Below, in pieces: positions 47,837 through 56,825 of a stretch of 64,000 nt of DNA. Each line of letters opens with the position of its first letter. Positions within the stretch are counted from its first letter, which is position 1. The stretch comes from an uncultured Bacteroidales bacterium (GTDB lineage Bacteria; Bacteroidota; Bacteroidia; Bacteroidales; Paludibacteraceae), in NCBI GenBank assembly GCA_903901975.1, contig CAIUTB010000147.1, forward strand, positions 19,471 to 83,470, read 5' to 3'. Both the position numbers and the translations under genes were made by a program. The notes below the pieces were generated by a model. It was not told the DNA's origin. It ran no database searches and saw only the letters and a list, made by a program, of their open reading frames with translations.

Positions 47837-48019
47837 AATGGAAAAAGCCCTTGAATGGTTAGAAATTACCCCTACCTTGTGAGTATCATTCAAACCAACT
47901 AATAGCTTAATTGTAAAACTCGATTAAATATCCAAACAGCAGACCAATTCCGCTGAGGTTGAATATCTAATCAAGTAAGACACAAAAGTACATAAAGTTT
48001 TGAAAAACAAAATACCCAA

Positions 48020-48235
48020 ATGGACAAAGAACTAAAACCGAAATGGATAACAGACGAACAATGGGAAGCGAATCCCAATATTTATCATTGGGAACAATCA
48101 CTGGAAGCGATGCGGTCGCTAAAACAATTACAGAATCAACCTATACCAACCAGAGAACAAGTAATTCAGCAACAGCGACAAGCTCTGATAAACGCTGGTC
48201 TAAGCACGAAGGACTTCGACAGCTTGCACAAATAG
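48020..48235 (+). CDS. Small Trp-rich protein overlapping the next ORF
   Basis: A 71-residue ORF (MDKELKPKWITDEQWEANPN...) with a natural, charged, helix-forming composition. It overlaps the N-terminal part of the ORF at 48043 in a different frame. In the overlap this frame looks like protein, whereas the other frame is Ser/Thr-rich and unlike protein. It is therefore probably the real product of the first 200 bases. Function unknown. Confidence 0.5.
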   Translation: MDKELKPKWITDEQWEANPNIYHWEQSLEAMRSLKQLQNQPIPTREQVIQQQRQALINAGLSTKDFDSLHK

Positions 48236-48753
48236 CTTTTGAGAATGGTGCATGGATTGAAAGTATTACAGACCTGACAGAAGGCGATAGTATAAATAAT
48301 GGAACTGAAAACACCGTTTATCTATCCAAAGATGGAAGAAACGTAATCAAAGTAAACAATTTTTTCTTCTTAAACAAATATGATTTTGAATTCACTCACA
48401 CCAGAGATTTAAGATACTTCTTCAAAAGAATTTTAGTTCACAATCTTTTATTCCCTGATGTCTCCTATAAAATAATTGGCTTTACCAAAGACTTTTACGA
48501 TCAGACTTGTGCAGTATTACAGCAGTCATACATTCCAAACTATGAATATGCAATCAGGGAAAAAATTGATTCCGAATTAGAAAAAATGGGATTTATTAAA
48601 ACCGTTTTAGGGGAAGGAATAAACAAAGGATTAAACGGATTTACTAATGGAATTTATGAACTTACCGATGCAAGACCTCAAAATGTATTACAGGATGAGA
48701 ATGGGAAACTGCATTTTATTGATTTGGATATAAGTAGAATTTTAATTTTATGA
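48043..48753 (+). CDS. Polyvalent-type protein kinase-like ORF, start uncertain
   Basis: A 236-residue ORF. Convincing protein begins only near residue 52 (WSKHEGLRQLAQIAFENGAW). It continues with a kinase-like N-lobe (ENTVYLSKDGRNVIKVNNFF) and ends with NGKLHFIDLDISRIL, which resembles the metal-binding segment of the kinase domain in polyvalent proteins of mobile elements. The upstream 50 codons are probably a shadow of the 71-residue ORF, so the true start may be a non-ATG codon near 48200 or involve a frame change. Its stop overlaps the tmk start (ATGA). Confidence 0.5.
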   Translation: MDNRRTMGSESQYLSLGTITGSDAVAKTITESTYTNQRTSNSATATSSDKRWSKHEGLRQLAQIAFENGAWIESITDLTEGDSINNGTENTVYLSKDGRNVIKVNNFFFLNKYDFEFTHTRDLRYFFKRILVHNLLFPDVSYKIIGFTKDFYDQTCAVLQQSYIPNYEYAIREKIDSELEKMGFIKTVLGEGINKGLNGFTNGIYELTDARPQNVLQDENGKLHFIDLDISRILIL

Positions 48754-49370
48754 GAAAAAAATCATTCATTGCTTTTGAGGGTATAGATGGAAGCGGTAAA
48801 AGTACTCAGGTTAAACTCTTGGTGAACAAATTAAAAGAGGAAGGACACAAAGTGTATTGTACTTCCGAACCAACTGACCGTCCAATAGCTGCAATGATTC
48901 GTGATATCTTTCAGCACAAAATGGAAGCCGACCACCGTACTATTGCAGGTTTATTTATTGCCGACCGTTTAGATCATTTGCTAAATAAATCAACAGGAAT
49001 TTTAAAGAAATTAGACGAAGGTTACACCGTAATAATTGATAGATACTATTTTTCCTCTTATGCGTATCAAGGTGTTCACATGTCATTAGATTGGGTTATA
49101 GAAGCCAATAAACAAAGTGCAGATTTACTTCGTCCTGACCTCAATATATTTATTGATATTGAACCTGACATTGCTATACAAAGAATCAATAAAGGGCGTG
49201 AAATAATTGAGCTTTATGAAACAAAAGAAAATCTCACCAATGTTCGAAACAAATTTTTTGAAGCGTTTGAAAAACAAAAAGAGCTAGAAAAAATATTTAT
49301 TACTGATGGCAACCGAAGTCATGATAATATAGCTTGTGATATTTGGAGAAAAGTTTCAGAAATACTTTAA
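48750..49370 (+). CDS. tmk: Thymidylate kinase
   Basis: Phosphorylates dTMP to dTDP. The 206-residue protein has the P-loop FEGIDGSGKSTQ at about 8-19, DRYYFSSYAYQG with the DRY/DRF catalytic element near 95, and RPDLNIFIDIEPDIAIQRI. It overlaps the kinase-like ORF by 4 bases (ATGA), so the two are translationally coupled. It lies inside the accessory island, so it may be an extra copy beside a housekeeping tmk elsewhere. The window cannot tell. Confidence 0.88.
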   Translation: MRKKSFIAFEGIDGSGKSTQVKLLVNKLKEEGHKVYCTSEPTDRPIAAMIRDIFQHKMEADHRTIAGLFIADRLDHLLNKSTGILKKLDEGYTVIIDRYYFSSYAYQGVHMSLDWVIEANKQSADLLRPDLNIFIDIEPDIAIQRINKGREIIELYETKENLTNVRNKFFEAFEKQKELEKIFITDGNRSHDNIACDIWRKVSEIL

Positions 49371-49575
49371 AATAAAATATTTTGATTTAATCTGAAGAGT
49401 TTCTATCATAAAAAAATAGCGGCCTGGAACTACCCAGACCTCAAATTGTGTTTAACCCACCAACGGCAAACCGTAGGAAAGTGATACAAAGATATGTTTT
49501 ATTTTCAGATACTCAAAACAGCTCAAAAAACAGAGTACTTTTCCACATAATGTTCCCTAATTTGTCCTCTAAGTT
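49371..49575. other. Gene-free right end of the island
   Basis: Just over 200 bases after tmk without a gene. I see no att repeat matching the tRNA-Gln end and no clear RNA structure. Confidence 0.4.
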
Positions 49576-49613
49576 AAAAACGCCAAACTATCTATTTTAT
49601 AATCAGGCGTTTT
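49576..49613 (-). terminator. Possible terminator of tRNA-Gln
   Basis: AAAACGCC/GGCGTTTT (49577-49584 with 49606-49613) with a 21-nt loop lies 14 bases past the tRNA 3' end on the minus strand and is followed by TTTTTAAC. Confidence 0.5.
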
Positions 49614-49626
49614 AATATTAATAACG

Positions 49627-49697
49627 TTGTCTTACTAAGATTCGAACTTAGACAGGCAGATCCAGAAACTGCAGTGCTACCATTACACCATAAGACA
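49627..49697 (-). tRNA. tRNA-Gln (anticodon CUG)
   Basis: On the minus strand the acceptor stem TGTCTTA pairs with TAAGACA. The D-arm is GGTGTAATGGTAGCAC. The anticodon loop reads TTCTGGA with CTG at positions 34-36, and the T-arm is CTAAGTTCGAATCTTAG. CCA is not encoded. The closing pair of the anticodon stem is a T-T mismatch in my fold. It borders the accessory island on the right. Confidence 0.9.
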
Positions 49698-49793
49698 ATA
49701 TATTATTAGGAATTGGATTGCAAAAGTACAATAACTTTTCAAACTGACAAAGTGATTTTGAATAAATTAAGAAGCCAATTATTGTCTGTATTT

Positions 49794-49827
49794 AAAAAAA
49801 CAGGCTTTCCAATTTGGAAAGCCTGTT
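49794..49827 (-). terminator. Terminator of pckA
   Basis: AACAGGCTTTCCAA/TTGGAAAGCCTGTT forms a 14 bp stem. On the minus strand it is followed by TTTTTTT, 32 bases past the pckA stop. Confidence 0.9.
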
Positions 49828-49858
49828 CAGATTATCTGACTAAAATCGTTTATTTATC

Positions 49859-51454
49859 TTACAATTGAGGTCCCGAAGGAATCAATGCTTTGGCTGCATC
49901 ATTGTCACAGTATTGTTCGAAATTCTTGATATATTTAGCAGCAAGTGATTTTGCTTTCGCTTCCCATTCGGTAACATCGGCATAGGTATCACGTGGATCA
50001 AGAATGCCAGCCTCAACATTGTTCAATGCTTTCGGAGCAACCAAATTCAAAACAGGAACTTTGATAGTTTCTGCTTTTTCGATTGAACCATCGATAATTG
50101 CATCGATAATTGCACGTGTATTTTTCAACGAAATACGTTTTCCTGTTCCGTTCCATCCGGTGTTTACCAGGTAAACTTTTGCACCGTGTTCTTTTGCTTT
50201 ACCAATCAAGGTTTTAGCATACATAGTTGGGTGCAACGTAAGGAATGCCTCACCAAAGGCCGGAGAGAAAGAAGGAACCGGCTCAGTGATACCACGTTCA
50301 GTTCCGGCTAATTTTGAAGTAAAGCCTGACAGGAAGTGATATTGAGCTGATTGCTCGTCCAAAATTGATACCGGAGGCAATACACCAAATGCATCAGCCG
50401 ACAGGTAAATAATTTTTGATGCATGTCCTGCACGTGAAGGAGATACGATTTTGTTGATATGATAAATTGGGTAAGAAACACGTGTGTTCTCTGTTTTAGA
50501 TGCAGCTGTAGAGTAATCAGGCGTACCATCAGCATTTACAGTTACATTTTCCAATAAAGCATCACGACGAATAGCTCTCCATATATCTGGTTCTTTGTCT
50601 TTCTCCAAATCAATTACTTTAGCATAGCAACCACCTTCGTAGTTAAATACGCCATTATCATCCCAACCGTGCTCATCGTCACCAATCAGGTAACGTTTTG
50701 GGTCAGCTGAAAGTGTAGTTTTACCTGTTCCAGACAAGCCAAAGAAAATAGCAACATCACCATCAGCACCTACATTGGCAGAACAATGCATAGATGCAAT
50801 TCCGCGTAATGGAAGGTAATAGTTTTGCAATGCAAAAATACCTTTTTTCATTTCACCACCGTACCAGGTACCACCGATAACCTGCATTTTGGTAGTCAGG
50901 TTAAACAAGGTAAACACTTCAGAGTTCAAACCTTGTTCTTTCCAGTTCGGGTTAGATGTTTTTGAACCATTCAAGGTTACGAAATCAGGCTCACCGTAGT
51001 TTGCCAGTTCGTAATGCGAAGGCCGGATAAACATGTTAGTCACAAAGTGAGCTTGCCATGCTACTTCCATGATAAATCGTACTTTCATACGGGTATCTTC
51101 ATTTGTACCACAAAAAGTATCTACTACATACAATTTTTTTGCAGAAGAAAGTTGTTTGGTAACCAGGTCTTTACAGTGGTCAAAAACCTCCGGAGTTGTT
51201 GGGCGGTTAATTGTTCCATCCCACCAAAGATGCTCATCCGTCACTGCATCTTTTACGAAAAATTTATCTTTAGGTGAACGACCGGTGAATTTACCAGTGT
51301 CAACCGACACAGCGCCTGATGTAGTTACTACTCCTTTTTCAAAACCTTCGTTTGCAGGGTCAATTTCTGCCTGAAACAATTCTTCGTAAGTTGGATTGTG
51401 AACAATTTCGAAATTGCCCGAAATGCCATACTTTGATAAATCTAAATTTGCCAT
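49859..51454 (-). CDS. pckA: Phosphoenolpyruvate carboxykinase (ATP)
   Basis: Interconverts oxaloacetate and PEP using ATP/ADP. In fermentative Bacteroidales it also runs toward oxaloacetate, feeding malate, fumarate and succinate, which links to the fumarase at 4.2 kb. 531 residues; the P-loop GLSGTGKTT is at about 239-247, with TGRSPKDKF near 57, GDDEHGWDD and [12 protein letters not shown] start; a -7 box lies 74 bases upstream and a terminator downstream. Confidence 0.97.
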   Translation of the reverse strand: MANLDLSKYGISGNFEIVHNPTYEELFQAEIDPANEGFEKGVVTTSGAVSVDTGKFTGRSPKDKFFVKDAVTDEHLWWDGTINRPTTPEVFDHCKDLVTKQLSSAKKLYVVDTFCGTNEDTRMKVRFIMEVAWQAHFVTNMFIRPSHYELANYGEPDFVTLNGSKTSNPNWKEQGLNSEVFTLFNLTTKMQVIGGTWYGGEMKKGIFALQNYYLPLRGIASMHCSANVGADGDVAIFFGLSGTGKTTLSADPKRYLIGDDEHGWDDNGVFNYEGGCYAKVIDLEKDKEPDIWRAIRRDALLENVTVNADGTPDYSTAASKTENTRVSYPIYHINKIVSPSRAGHASKIIYLSADAFGVLPPVSILDEQSAQYHFLSGFTSKLAGTERGITEPVPSFSPAFGEAFLTLHPTMYAKTLIGKAKEHGAKVYLVNTGWNGTGKRISLKNTRAIIDAIIDGSIEKAETIKVPVLNLVAPKALNNVEAGILDPRDTYADVTEWEAKAKSLAAKYIKNFEQYCDNDAAKALIPSGPQL

Positions 51455-51810
51455 TGTTTAAAATTAAATGATGTTATATTATTTTTCTATCTCTTTTGAA
51501 TTAAAAAAAAATGCATTTTTTGACGGTACAAAAGTACTATTTTTTTTTGTTGTACGAAATCAATTAAAGAAATATTTCCTTATTCCTGTATATTTTTTCA
51601 TTTGTACCAATAATATACAAATCCTAAGCGTGCAAATTGTTGGAAAACAGATATTTATAAGATTGCTGACTTTTGCAGCCTGGAAGGAACTATCAAAATA
51701 ATACTAGTAATTGAAAAGAAAATGCTTGATTCAGTATTCTGTGGAAACAAAATAATGTATACTGATGTATATTTATACATAATGCTCGATGAAAATGAAA
51801 TGAAAATAAA
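51455..51810. other. AT-rich gene-free stretch upstream of pckA
   Basis: It holds the pckA promoter near 51529. The listed plus-strand ORF 51468-51701 is Phe/Lys-rich with no domain. Nothing else recognised. Confidence 0.45.
51529..51536 (-). promoter_or_regulatory. -7 box of pckA
   Basis: Plus CAAAAGTA is TACTTTTG on the minus strand, matching TAnnTTTG, about 75 bases before the pckA start. Confidence 0.5.
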
Positions 51811-51812
51811 AA

Positions 51813-51841
51813 AAACACCAATTCTCACGAACTAGTGTTTT
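51813..51841 (-). terminator. Probable terminator of the HU-like gene
   Basis: On the minus strand AAACAC...GTGTTT pairs around a 15-nt loop and runs into TTTTTTTATTTT. The stem is short. Confidence 0.5.
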
Positions 51842-51913
51842 TCCACATTGCTGAAAAAAACAGCATTGACAAATCATAAATTCACTATGTTCAATTTCGA
51901 TTTGTTTTCATAT

Positions 51914-52441
51914 TTAGGAATTGCAGAGCCACTTTCTGAAAGCCATACCGCATGGCGGTTCAGAACTTAATTTTAAAGTCAAATTATTCGAGTCAATAAT
52001 ATTTTTATTTATTAATTTCTTCTCTGAAATGCGTAGAGATTTATCAATTATTTCTGATGCATTAGCCTGTTCTTCAAATAGTTGAATTTTAGTGTCTATC
52101 AGTGCTTTGCTTAATTCATATCCATATGAAATATTGACATCAAGCTTATTTAATGTCGGATTCCACATCTTATTTATGATAGCACCTTTTATTATTGGGC
52201 TTAATGTTAACAAGTTGGTATTTACCTCACTCCCTGAAGCAAGTAATTCTACTACTTTTTGGTTGAATGAATTAATAAGTTCTAAAGCATTTTCCTTGGA
52301 TATTTCCTTATTATTTTTCAATAACTCATCAATTATTTCAGAAACACCATATTTTCCATTCAGGATAACTTGTGCATAAAAATCATTTGCTTCCCTTGTC
52401 AAAGGATTTTTCTTTAGTTTAGCTTTTATAAATGTTTTCAT
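51914..52441 (-). CDS. HU-like DNA-binding domain protein, possibly shortened
   Basis: A 175-residue protein. The region YAQVILNGKYGVSEIIDELLKNN to LSPIIKGAIINKMWNPTLN matches the Bacteroidota HU-like (Bvu_2165/DUF4469-type) proteins. These usually carry a further C-terminal domain and are about 230-250 residues. Here the C-terminus changes to an unusual SSEPPCGMAFRKWLCNS, so the end may be frameshifted or truncated. Likely a nucleoid or chromatin-type protein; function inferred. Confidence 0.6.
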   Translation of the reverse strand: MKTFIKAKLKKNPLTREANDFYAQVILNGKYGVSEIIDELLKNNKEISKENALELINSFNQKVVELLASGSEVNTNLLTLSPIIKGAIINKMWNPTLNKLDVNISYGYELSKALIDTKIQLFEEQANASEIIDKSLRISEKKLINKNIIDSNNLTLKLSSEPPCGMAFRKWLCNS

Positions 52442-52521
52442 ACCATCTATTTTTATTTCAAAAATTTAAACAAGCTACATAAATTACGGAGCAGAACCCA
52501 ATCCGCCCCGTAATTAGTCAA

Positions 52522-52938
52522 TTACAATTGAAAATCTCCGCTAAGTTTTGTCGTACCGTACGAAACTTTCAAACTGTATTTTCCACTACTCAATCCATTA
52601 ACAGGGATTATCACTTCAGAAGTACTGAATGTGTCAACCACGGTTGAATAAACCACGTTCCCGCTTTCAGCCACTATGGAAACATAAGCTGTACCAACTG
52701 TAGCTCCGAAATCAACGATTAATTCTGTTCCTACCACATCGGCTGTTACAGCAATATAGCTTGAAGTAATAGTAGAAGAAGATGTTTTAAATTTCGTCAT
52801 ACTACTCATTGCAGGGCTTAATGGAAGTGTTCCAGTACCCGGATCATCTTTTTTTAGAACAATGTCAGCAAAAACAAACTGATTTGAAAACACACACAAA
52901 CACAAAATGAAAAGACCTGAGAATTTAAACTTTTTCAT
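52522..52938 (-). CDS. DUF3244 exported protein
   Basis: Started at MKKFKFSGLF (52938), where a clear signal peptide ends near FVFADI. The mature 115 residues (VVGTELIVDFGATVGTAYVS to KYSLKVSYGTTKLSGDFQL) form an Ig-like beta sandwich as in DUF3244, a small Bacteroidota family of unknown role, often encoded beside TPR regulators such as the next gene upstream. Confidence 0.7.
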   Translation of the reverse strand: MKKFKFSGLFILCLCVFSNQFVFADIVLKKDDPGTGTLPLSPAMSSMTKFKTSSSTITSSYIAVTADVVGTELIVDFGATVGTAYVSIVAESGNVVYSTVVDTFSTSEVIIPVNGLSSGKYSLKVSYGTTKLSGDFQL

Positions 52939-53206
52939 ACAAATAATTTTTAGTGAGTTAAACCTGGAATTTACCCGAAGCATTAAAATGGTACTTCTTC
53001 AAGTTGCTAAGTTAGACACAGCAATACAAATCCCCAAATTTTGTGGCAAAAAAAAGTGCGACAAGCCGTTTTTTATATAGCTGATATGTAGCACATTATG
53101 TGTGGACAAATAGGAAAAAGTGGGACAAGGGAAAATTGAACAATTTAAACTGTTAAATATTTGTCAATTTCATACAGTCCGATTTGGAGAAACAAAGAAA
53201 AGTAAA

Positions 53207-54790
53207 TTAATTATCTTCAGATAAATTTAGAAGTAATTGTTCAAATTCTGTAGTTGTACTAAGCTGGAGTTTTTGGGTCATGCGTTGTTTCATTTTATAT
53301 AAACTCCTTTGTTGACATTCCAGAAGAACGATCATTTCGTTGGTAGGTACATTCAATAAGAATAGGCAACACCACATTATCTCCTTATGATTAATTTCAG
53401 GACTAAGGGTTTCCAATTCTGTAACTAAGTTGTTGAATGTTTTATTCATCAGTTTTTTAAAGGCATCCCAGTCGTCAAGTTGAAGTGAAGTATTGAATAA
53501 TTCTTTATAAATAAGTTCACGCTCCTGTAAATTGGCTTTTTTATAGGCAGCAGCCTGCAACGTTCTGTTTTCTTGAATTTTATGGATTAAACTATCTTTT
53601 AAAAAAAGCTGTTTTTCTGATAATTTTTCTTCAGTTTTTTCTAATTGTATTTGTTTGTTTCGGCTTCTGTTGCGTAATGTAAATACGATACTCAGACTTG
53701 TAAGTGTAATTAATAAAATAATAATAGCAAGTATAATTAGGGATTGTCGGGATTTACTTATAGCACTGCTTGTTTGATGCAAATCTTCGAGAACCGATGT
53801 TTTTGTTTGAGCTTCTATTTTTCGGACAGAATCTGTACATTCCTGAAATTTAGACATGTAGGCTGCCATTTCTTTTAAATCACCTAAGCTATATCTCGAA
53901 TTTGCTAAAATTCTGTAACATTCTCGCTTTGTTATAAAGTTTGCCGGATATTTCAATGAGTTCAAGGCATAAACCGTGGCTAAGTCATATTTATTGGTGT
54001 CAAAATATAAATCAGCAAGAATATAATTACGAATGGCATAATTACTCCCTTTAGAAGGAAATTTTAAGCTTTCACGAATAAAGTATTCAGCCGAATCAAA
54101 TCGCTTGGCATTATAAAAATTAATTCCAATCTCCTGATATGCACTACCGTGAAGAAAGGAGTCTTTACTTGATAATAATGTTTTAGTAAAATAATACCTT
54201 GCAGTTTTATAATCTTTTAGTAAGCGATACATACGCCCAATATCCAACATTTTATTATTAGCACTAATTGAGTCACCTCCTTTTACAAAAAACCCGAACG
54301 ATTTTAAATGTTTAGTGAGTGCTGCTTGAAAATCTGTTTGAATAGCACATATATCACCTAAATCCGAATAAATTTTTCCTAACAATTCAAAATCTTTATT
54401 TTGTATAATGTCTAATGATTTAAGATACAATACTGTCGCTTTATCAAATTGCTGCGCACTTTTATATAATCGGGCTTTATAATAATACGCAATAGCCAAA
54501 TGAACATTATCATTCGATTGTTCGTAAAACCTGACTGAAAAATTAACCACTGAATCGGGTTGGAGTGTTTTGCCGCTTTTATCTAATGCCTGAAAAAGAA
54601 GGATTCCGTATAACGCACGATCCGCATTAAGGAATGATTGGTTGGGATGCATTTGTTGCAAAATATATAATGCTGAATCAGGGTTGGAGTCCAAAATTTT
54701 CTGGGCTGTTTTCATCTCATTCGGCATGAGTGAACAACCTATCAGCAAAAAGCTCAACAAAAAGTTCAGAAAACAAACTTTTAATTTCAT
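53207..54790 (-). CDS. TPR lipoprotein with membrane helix and C-terminal helical domain
   Basis: The start MKLKVCFLNFLLSFLLIGCS at 54790 gives a lipobox-type signal, better than the track's TTG. Residues about 30-330 are TPR-like helical repeats (AIAYYYKARLYKSAQQFDKA; ARYYFTKTLLSS). A membrane helix (SLIILAIIILLITLTSLSIVF) is followed by a coiled coil and a C-terminal helical part with MKQRMTQKLQL, which resembles a helix-turn-helix region. Proteins of this shape in Bacteroidota are thought to signal across the membrane. It faces the DUF3244 gene with a 270-base gap. Confidence 0.7.
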   Translation of the reverse strand: MKLKVCFLNFLLSFLLIGCSLMPNEMKTAQKILDSNPDSALYILQQMHPNQSFLNADRALYGILLFQALDKSGKTLQPDSVVNFSVRFYEQSNDNVHLAIAYYYKARLYKSAQQFDKATVLYLKSLDIIQNKDFELLGKIYSDLGDICAIQTDFQAALTKHLKSFGFFVKGGDSISANNKMLDIGRMYRLLKDYKTARYYFTKTLLSSKDSFLHGSAYQEIGINFYNAKRFDSAEYFIRESLKFPSKGSNYAIRNYILADLYFDTNKYDLATVYALNSLKYPANFITKRECYRILANSRYSLGDLKEMAAYMSKFQECTDSVRKIEAQTKTSVLEDLHQTSSAISKSRQSLIILAIIILLITLTSLSIVFTLRNRSRNKQIQLEKTEEKLSEKQLFLKDSLIHKIQENRTLQAAAYKKANLQERELIYKELFNTSLQLDDWDAFKKLMNKTFNNLVTELETLSPEINHKEIMWCCLFLLNVPTNEMIVLLECQQRSLYKMKQRMTQKLQLSTTTEFEQLLLNLSEDN

Positions 54791-54832
54791 GCTCGTTTCA
54801 TGTAATCGTTGAAAAAAATAAAAATTTGATTG

Positions 54833-54840
54833 CAAAACTA
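54833..54840 (-). promoter_or_regulatory. -7 box of the TPR gene
   Basis: Plus CAAAACTA is TAGTTTTG on the minus strand (TAnnTTTG), 42 bases before the start. Confidence 0.4.
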
Positions 54841-54942
54841 CAAATTAATTTTAGTAATAAACTGAGAAAATATACGAAACTATAGATATTCTTGTATTAT
54901 AACTTGAATTTTCAATTGAATAATTTAACAGGAAAGATTCTA

Positions 54943-55635
54943 TTAAGCCACAGCCAGAGTAAATATGCTCACTTTGATTCCTTCTGTTTTAAGCAAAGCA
55001 CTGACGCAGGCTTCAAGAGTAGAACCGGTTGTCAGAACATCATCTACCAATAATATATGCTTTCCCGCTAAAGTCGCAATATCGGTACATTCAAAAATTC
55101 CTTCGGTGTTTTCGTAGCGTTCAAAAACCGACTTCTTGGTTTGGGTTGTGTTTTCTTTATTGCGAACCAGAGTAGTAATGTCTTGTGGTTTCTCTAAAAT
55201 TTCCGACAATCCTTTGCCTATCCATTCGCTCTGATTGTATCCGCGTTTTTTGTATTTTTCAGGATGTAACGGAACCGGTATAATCACATCAACTGACATG
55301 AAATCTTCCGATTCCAATAAATCAACCGCTGCATATTGGCCAATTTTCCAACCAATTTCCTTATTTCCTTTGTATTTCAGTGCATGGAGTAATTTTTGGA
55401 ATGAAGAACCTTTCTGAAAAAAGAAAAAAGCTGTTGCTCTGTGTATCGGAACTTTTCCCCAAAAACGTTTTTCAATGGGGTTATCGGGATGACAGTGATA
55501 GTTGGTTTTGGGAATGGAACATAGACACGATAGGCAGATATGTTGCTCACTTTTGAGAAGATTCTCACCACAAACAACACATAAATTGGGATATAATAAA
55601 TTGAAAAAATGTTCCCAGAGATGGATGTTTTTCAT
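54943..55635 (-). CDS. comF: ComF-family phosphoribosyltransferase-like protein
   Basis: 230 residues from the ATG that overlaps the dgkA stop (ATGA, 55635). An N-terminal zinc-finger-like region has CVVCGENL and CLSCLCSIP, and the phosphoribosyltransferase motif is ILLVDDVLTTGSTLEACVSAL near the end. ComF proteins (ComF/GntX type) take part in DNA uptake in naturally competent bacteria; in others the role is unclear. Confidence 0.88.
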   Translation of the reverse strand: MKNIHLWEHFFNLLYPNLCVVCGENLLKSEQHICLSCLCSIPKTNYHCHPDNPIEKRFWGKVPIHRATAFFFFQKGSSFQKLLHALKYKGNKEIGWKIGQYAAVDLLESEDFMSVDVIIPVPLHPEKYKKRGYNQSEWIGKGLSEILEKPQDITTLVRNKENTTQTKKSVFERYENTEGIFECTDIATLAGKHILLVDDVLTTGSTLEACVSALLKTEGIKVSIFTLAVA

Positions 55636-55988
55636 ACTAATTTCCAAACTTTAGGTAGAAAGATTAATAACCCTACAATCGCTGCAATAAGTGCACTTAC
55701 TAAAACAGCACCGGCAGCAATGTCTTTACCGTTGCGGGCTAGCTCATGTTGTTCTGGGGAGAATAAATCAATCACGTTTTCAATGGCCGTATTCATCATT
55801 TCGGCTGTAAAAACCAACCCAAAACAGAACAGGCAGGCAAGCCATTCTGGAACACTAATTTGAAAATAAAACCCAGCCATAAGGACTAATAATGCCACAG
55901 CCAAATGAATCTTCATATTGGCTTCATTACTGATTACCAGCCAAATTCCACGGCCGGCATAACCAAAACTTTTTATACGCTTTTTCAT
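55632..55988 (-). CDS. dgkA: Diacylglycerol kinase (DgkA family)
   Basis: A small inner-membrane kinase of 118 residues that phosphorylates diacylglycerol or undecaprenol. Three membrane helices and the catalytic segment EMMNTAIENVIDLFSPEQH with ARNGKDIAAGAVLVSA are clear. It is the first gene of a two-gene unit with comF. Confidence 0.92.
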   Translation of the reverse strand: MKKRIKSFGYAGRGIWLVISNEANMKIHLAVALLVLMAGFYFQISVPEWLACLFCFGLVFTAEMMNTAIENVIDLFSPEQHELARNGKDIAAGAVLVSALIAAIVGLLIFLPKVWKLV

Positions 55989-56053
55989 ACTGTTATTTGA
56001 TTAAATGTGATTGCAAATTACGTGAAAAATTTGCGAATGCTGACTACAAATTG

Positions 56054-56092
56054 CAAAAAAAATCCGACGAATCTGGTTGATTGTCGGATTTT
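56054..56092 (-). terminator. Terminator of efp
   Basis: AATCCGAC/GTCGGATT (56061-56068 with 56083-56090) plus A/T flanks; on the minus strand a run of T follows. It lies 28 bases past the efp stop. Confidence 0.8.
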
Positions 56093-56119
56093 ATATTAAA
56101 ATGAAAAAATTGTTTCTGA

Positions 56120-56689
56120 TTAGCTAACCTTAACACGACCCAGATAAGATCCGTCACGTGTATCAATTTCAATCGTTTCGCCTTCGGTAATAAATAAAGG
56201 AACACGAACAGTAGCACCAGATTCAACAGTAGCCGGTTTCAAGGTGTTGGTAGCAGTATCACCTTTCATTCCAGGTTCGGTATAGGTAATTTTCATTTGA
56301 ACTTTTACCGGCATATCAGCGTACAGTACCGTATCGGTAGATCCATCCGAAACCACTTCTATAATCATTCCTTCGAGTAGAAAATCTACGCCATTAATAA
56401 GGTTTTTGCTTATAGGATGTTGGTCGTATGTTTCCTGATTCATGAAAATAAAATCTTCGGCTTCTTTATAAACGAATTGATAAGGGCGACGTTCTACGCG
56501 CACATCTTCAAGCTTTTCGCCGATATTAAAACGACGTTCAATAACGCGACCATCAACTACATCTTTGAGGGTGGTACGCATAAATGTATTGCCTTTTCCT
56601 GGCTTTACATGGAGAAATTCAACCACAAAATACAACTTTCCATCCATCCGGATGCAGGTTCCATTTTTGATATCTTGAGCATTCATCAT
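56120..56689 (-). CDS. efp: Elongation factor P
   Basis: Helps the ribosome through polyproline stretches. 189 residues (188 if the second Met is used). The loop with the modifiable position is HVKPGKGNTFMRT, with Lys at the tip. The start MNAQDIKNGTCIRMDGKLY and the C-terminal domain VPLFITEGETIEIDTRDGSYLGRV are standard. The Lys in the loop suggests lysine-type modification or none; EpmA/EpmB are not in the window. Confidence 0.96.
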   Translation of the reverse strand: MMNAQDIKNGTCIRMDGKLYFVVEFLHVKPGKGNTFMRTTLKDVVDGRVIERRFNIGEKLEDVRVERRPYQFVYKEAEDFIFMNQETYDQHPISKNLINGVDFLLEGMIIEVVSDGSTDTVLYADMPVKVQMKITYTEPGMKGDTATNTLKPATVESGATVRVPLFITEGETIEIDTRDGSYLGRVKVS

Positions 56690-56722
56690 GAAGTAAAATT
56701 TTAAAAATTAGTGTATTGAGTG

Positions 56723-56753
56723 CAAAAGTACAATTATTATTCTAGATATCAAA
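56723..56753 (-). promoter_or_regulatory. Promoter of efp with both -33 and -7 boxes
   Basis: On the minus strand TTTG (56753-56750), exactly 19 bases, then TACTTTTG (56730-56723) fit the TTTG-N19-TAnnTTTG pattern. It lies 34 bases before the efp start. The best promoter match in the window. Confidence 0.65.
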
Positions 56754-56825
56754 ACTGCTTGAATGACAGTGTCTTGTTACTAAACCGAACATTTACGGAC
56801 TACGTTCAATAAGGGAAGAGAATTA

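Noticed and set aside
36756-49697. Direct repeat of the tRNA-Gln 3' end as attachment site
   Set aside because: TTGTCTTACTAAGATT at the tRNA has no convincing match near 36.75-36.8 kb (TTGTTCACTAACTAATT shares only part).
51468-51701. 77-residue plus-strand ORF upstream of pckA
   Set aside because: Phe/Lys-rich translation of AT-rich sequence overlapping the pckA promoter.
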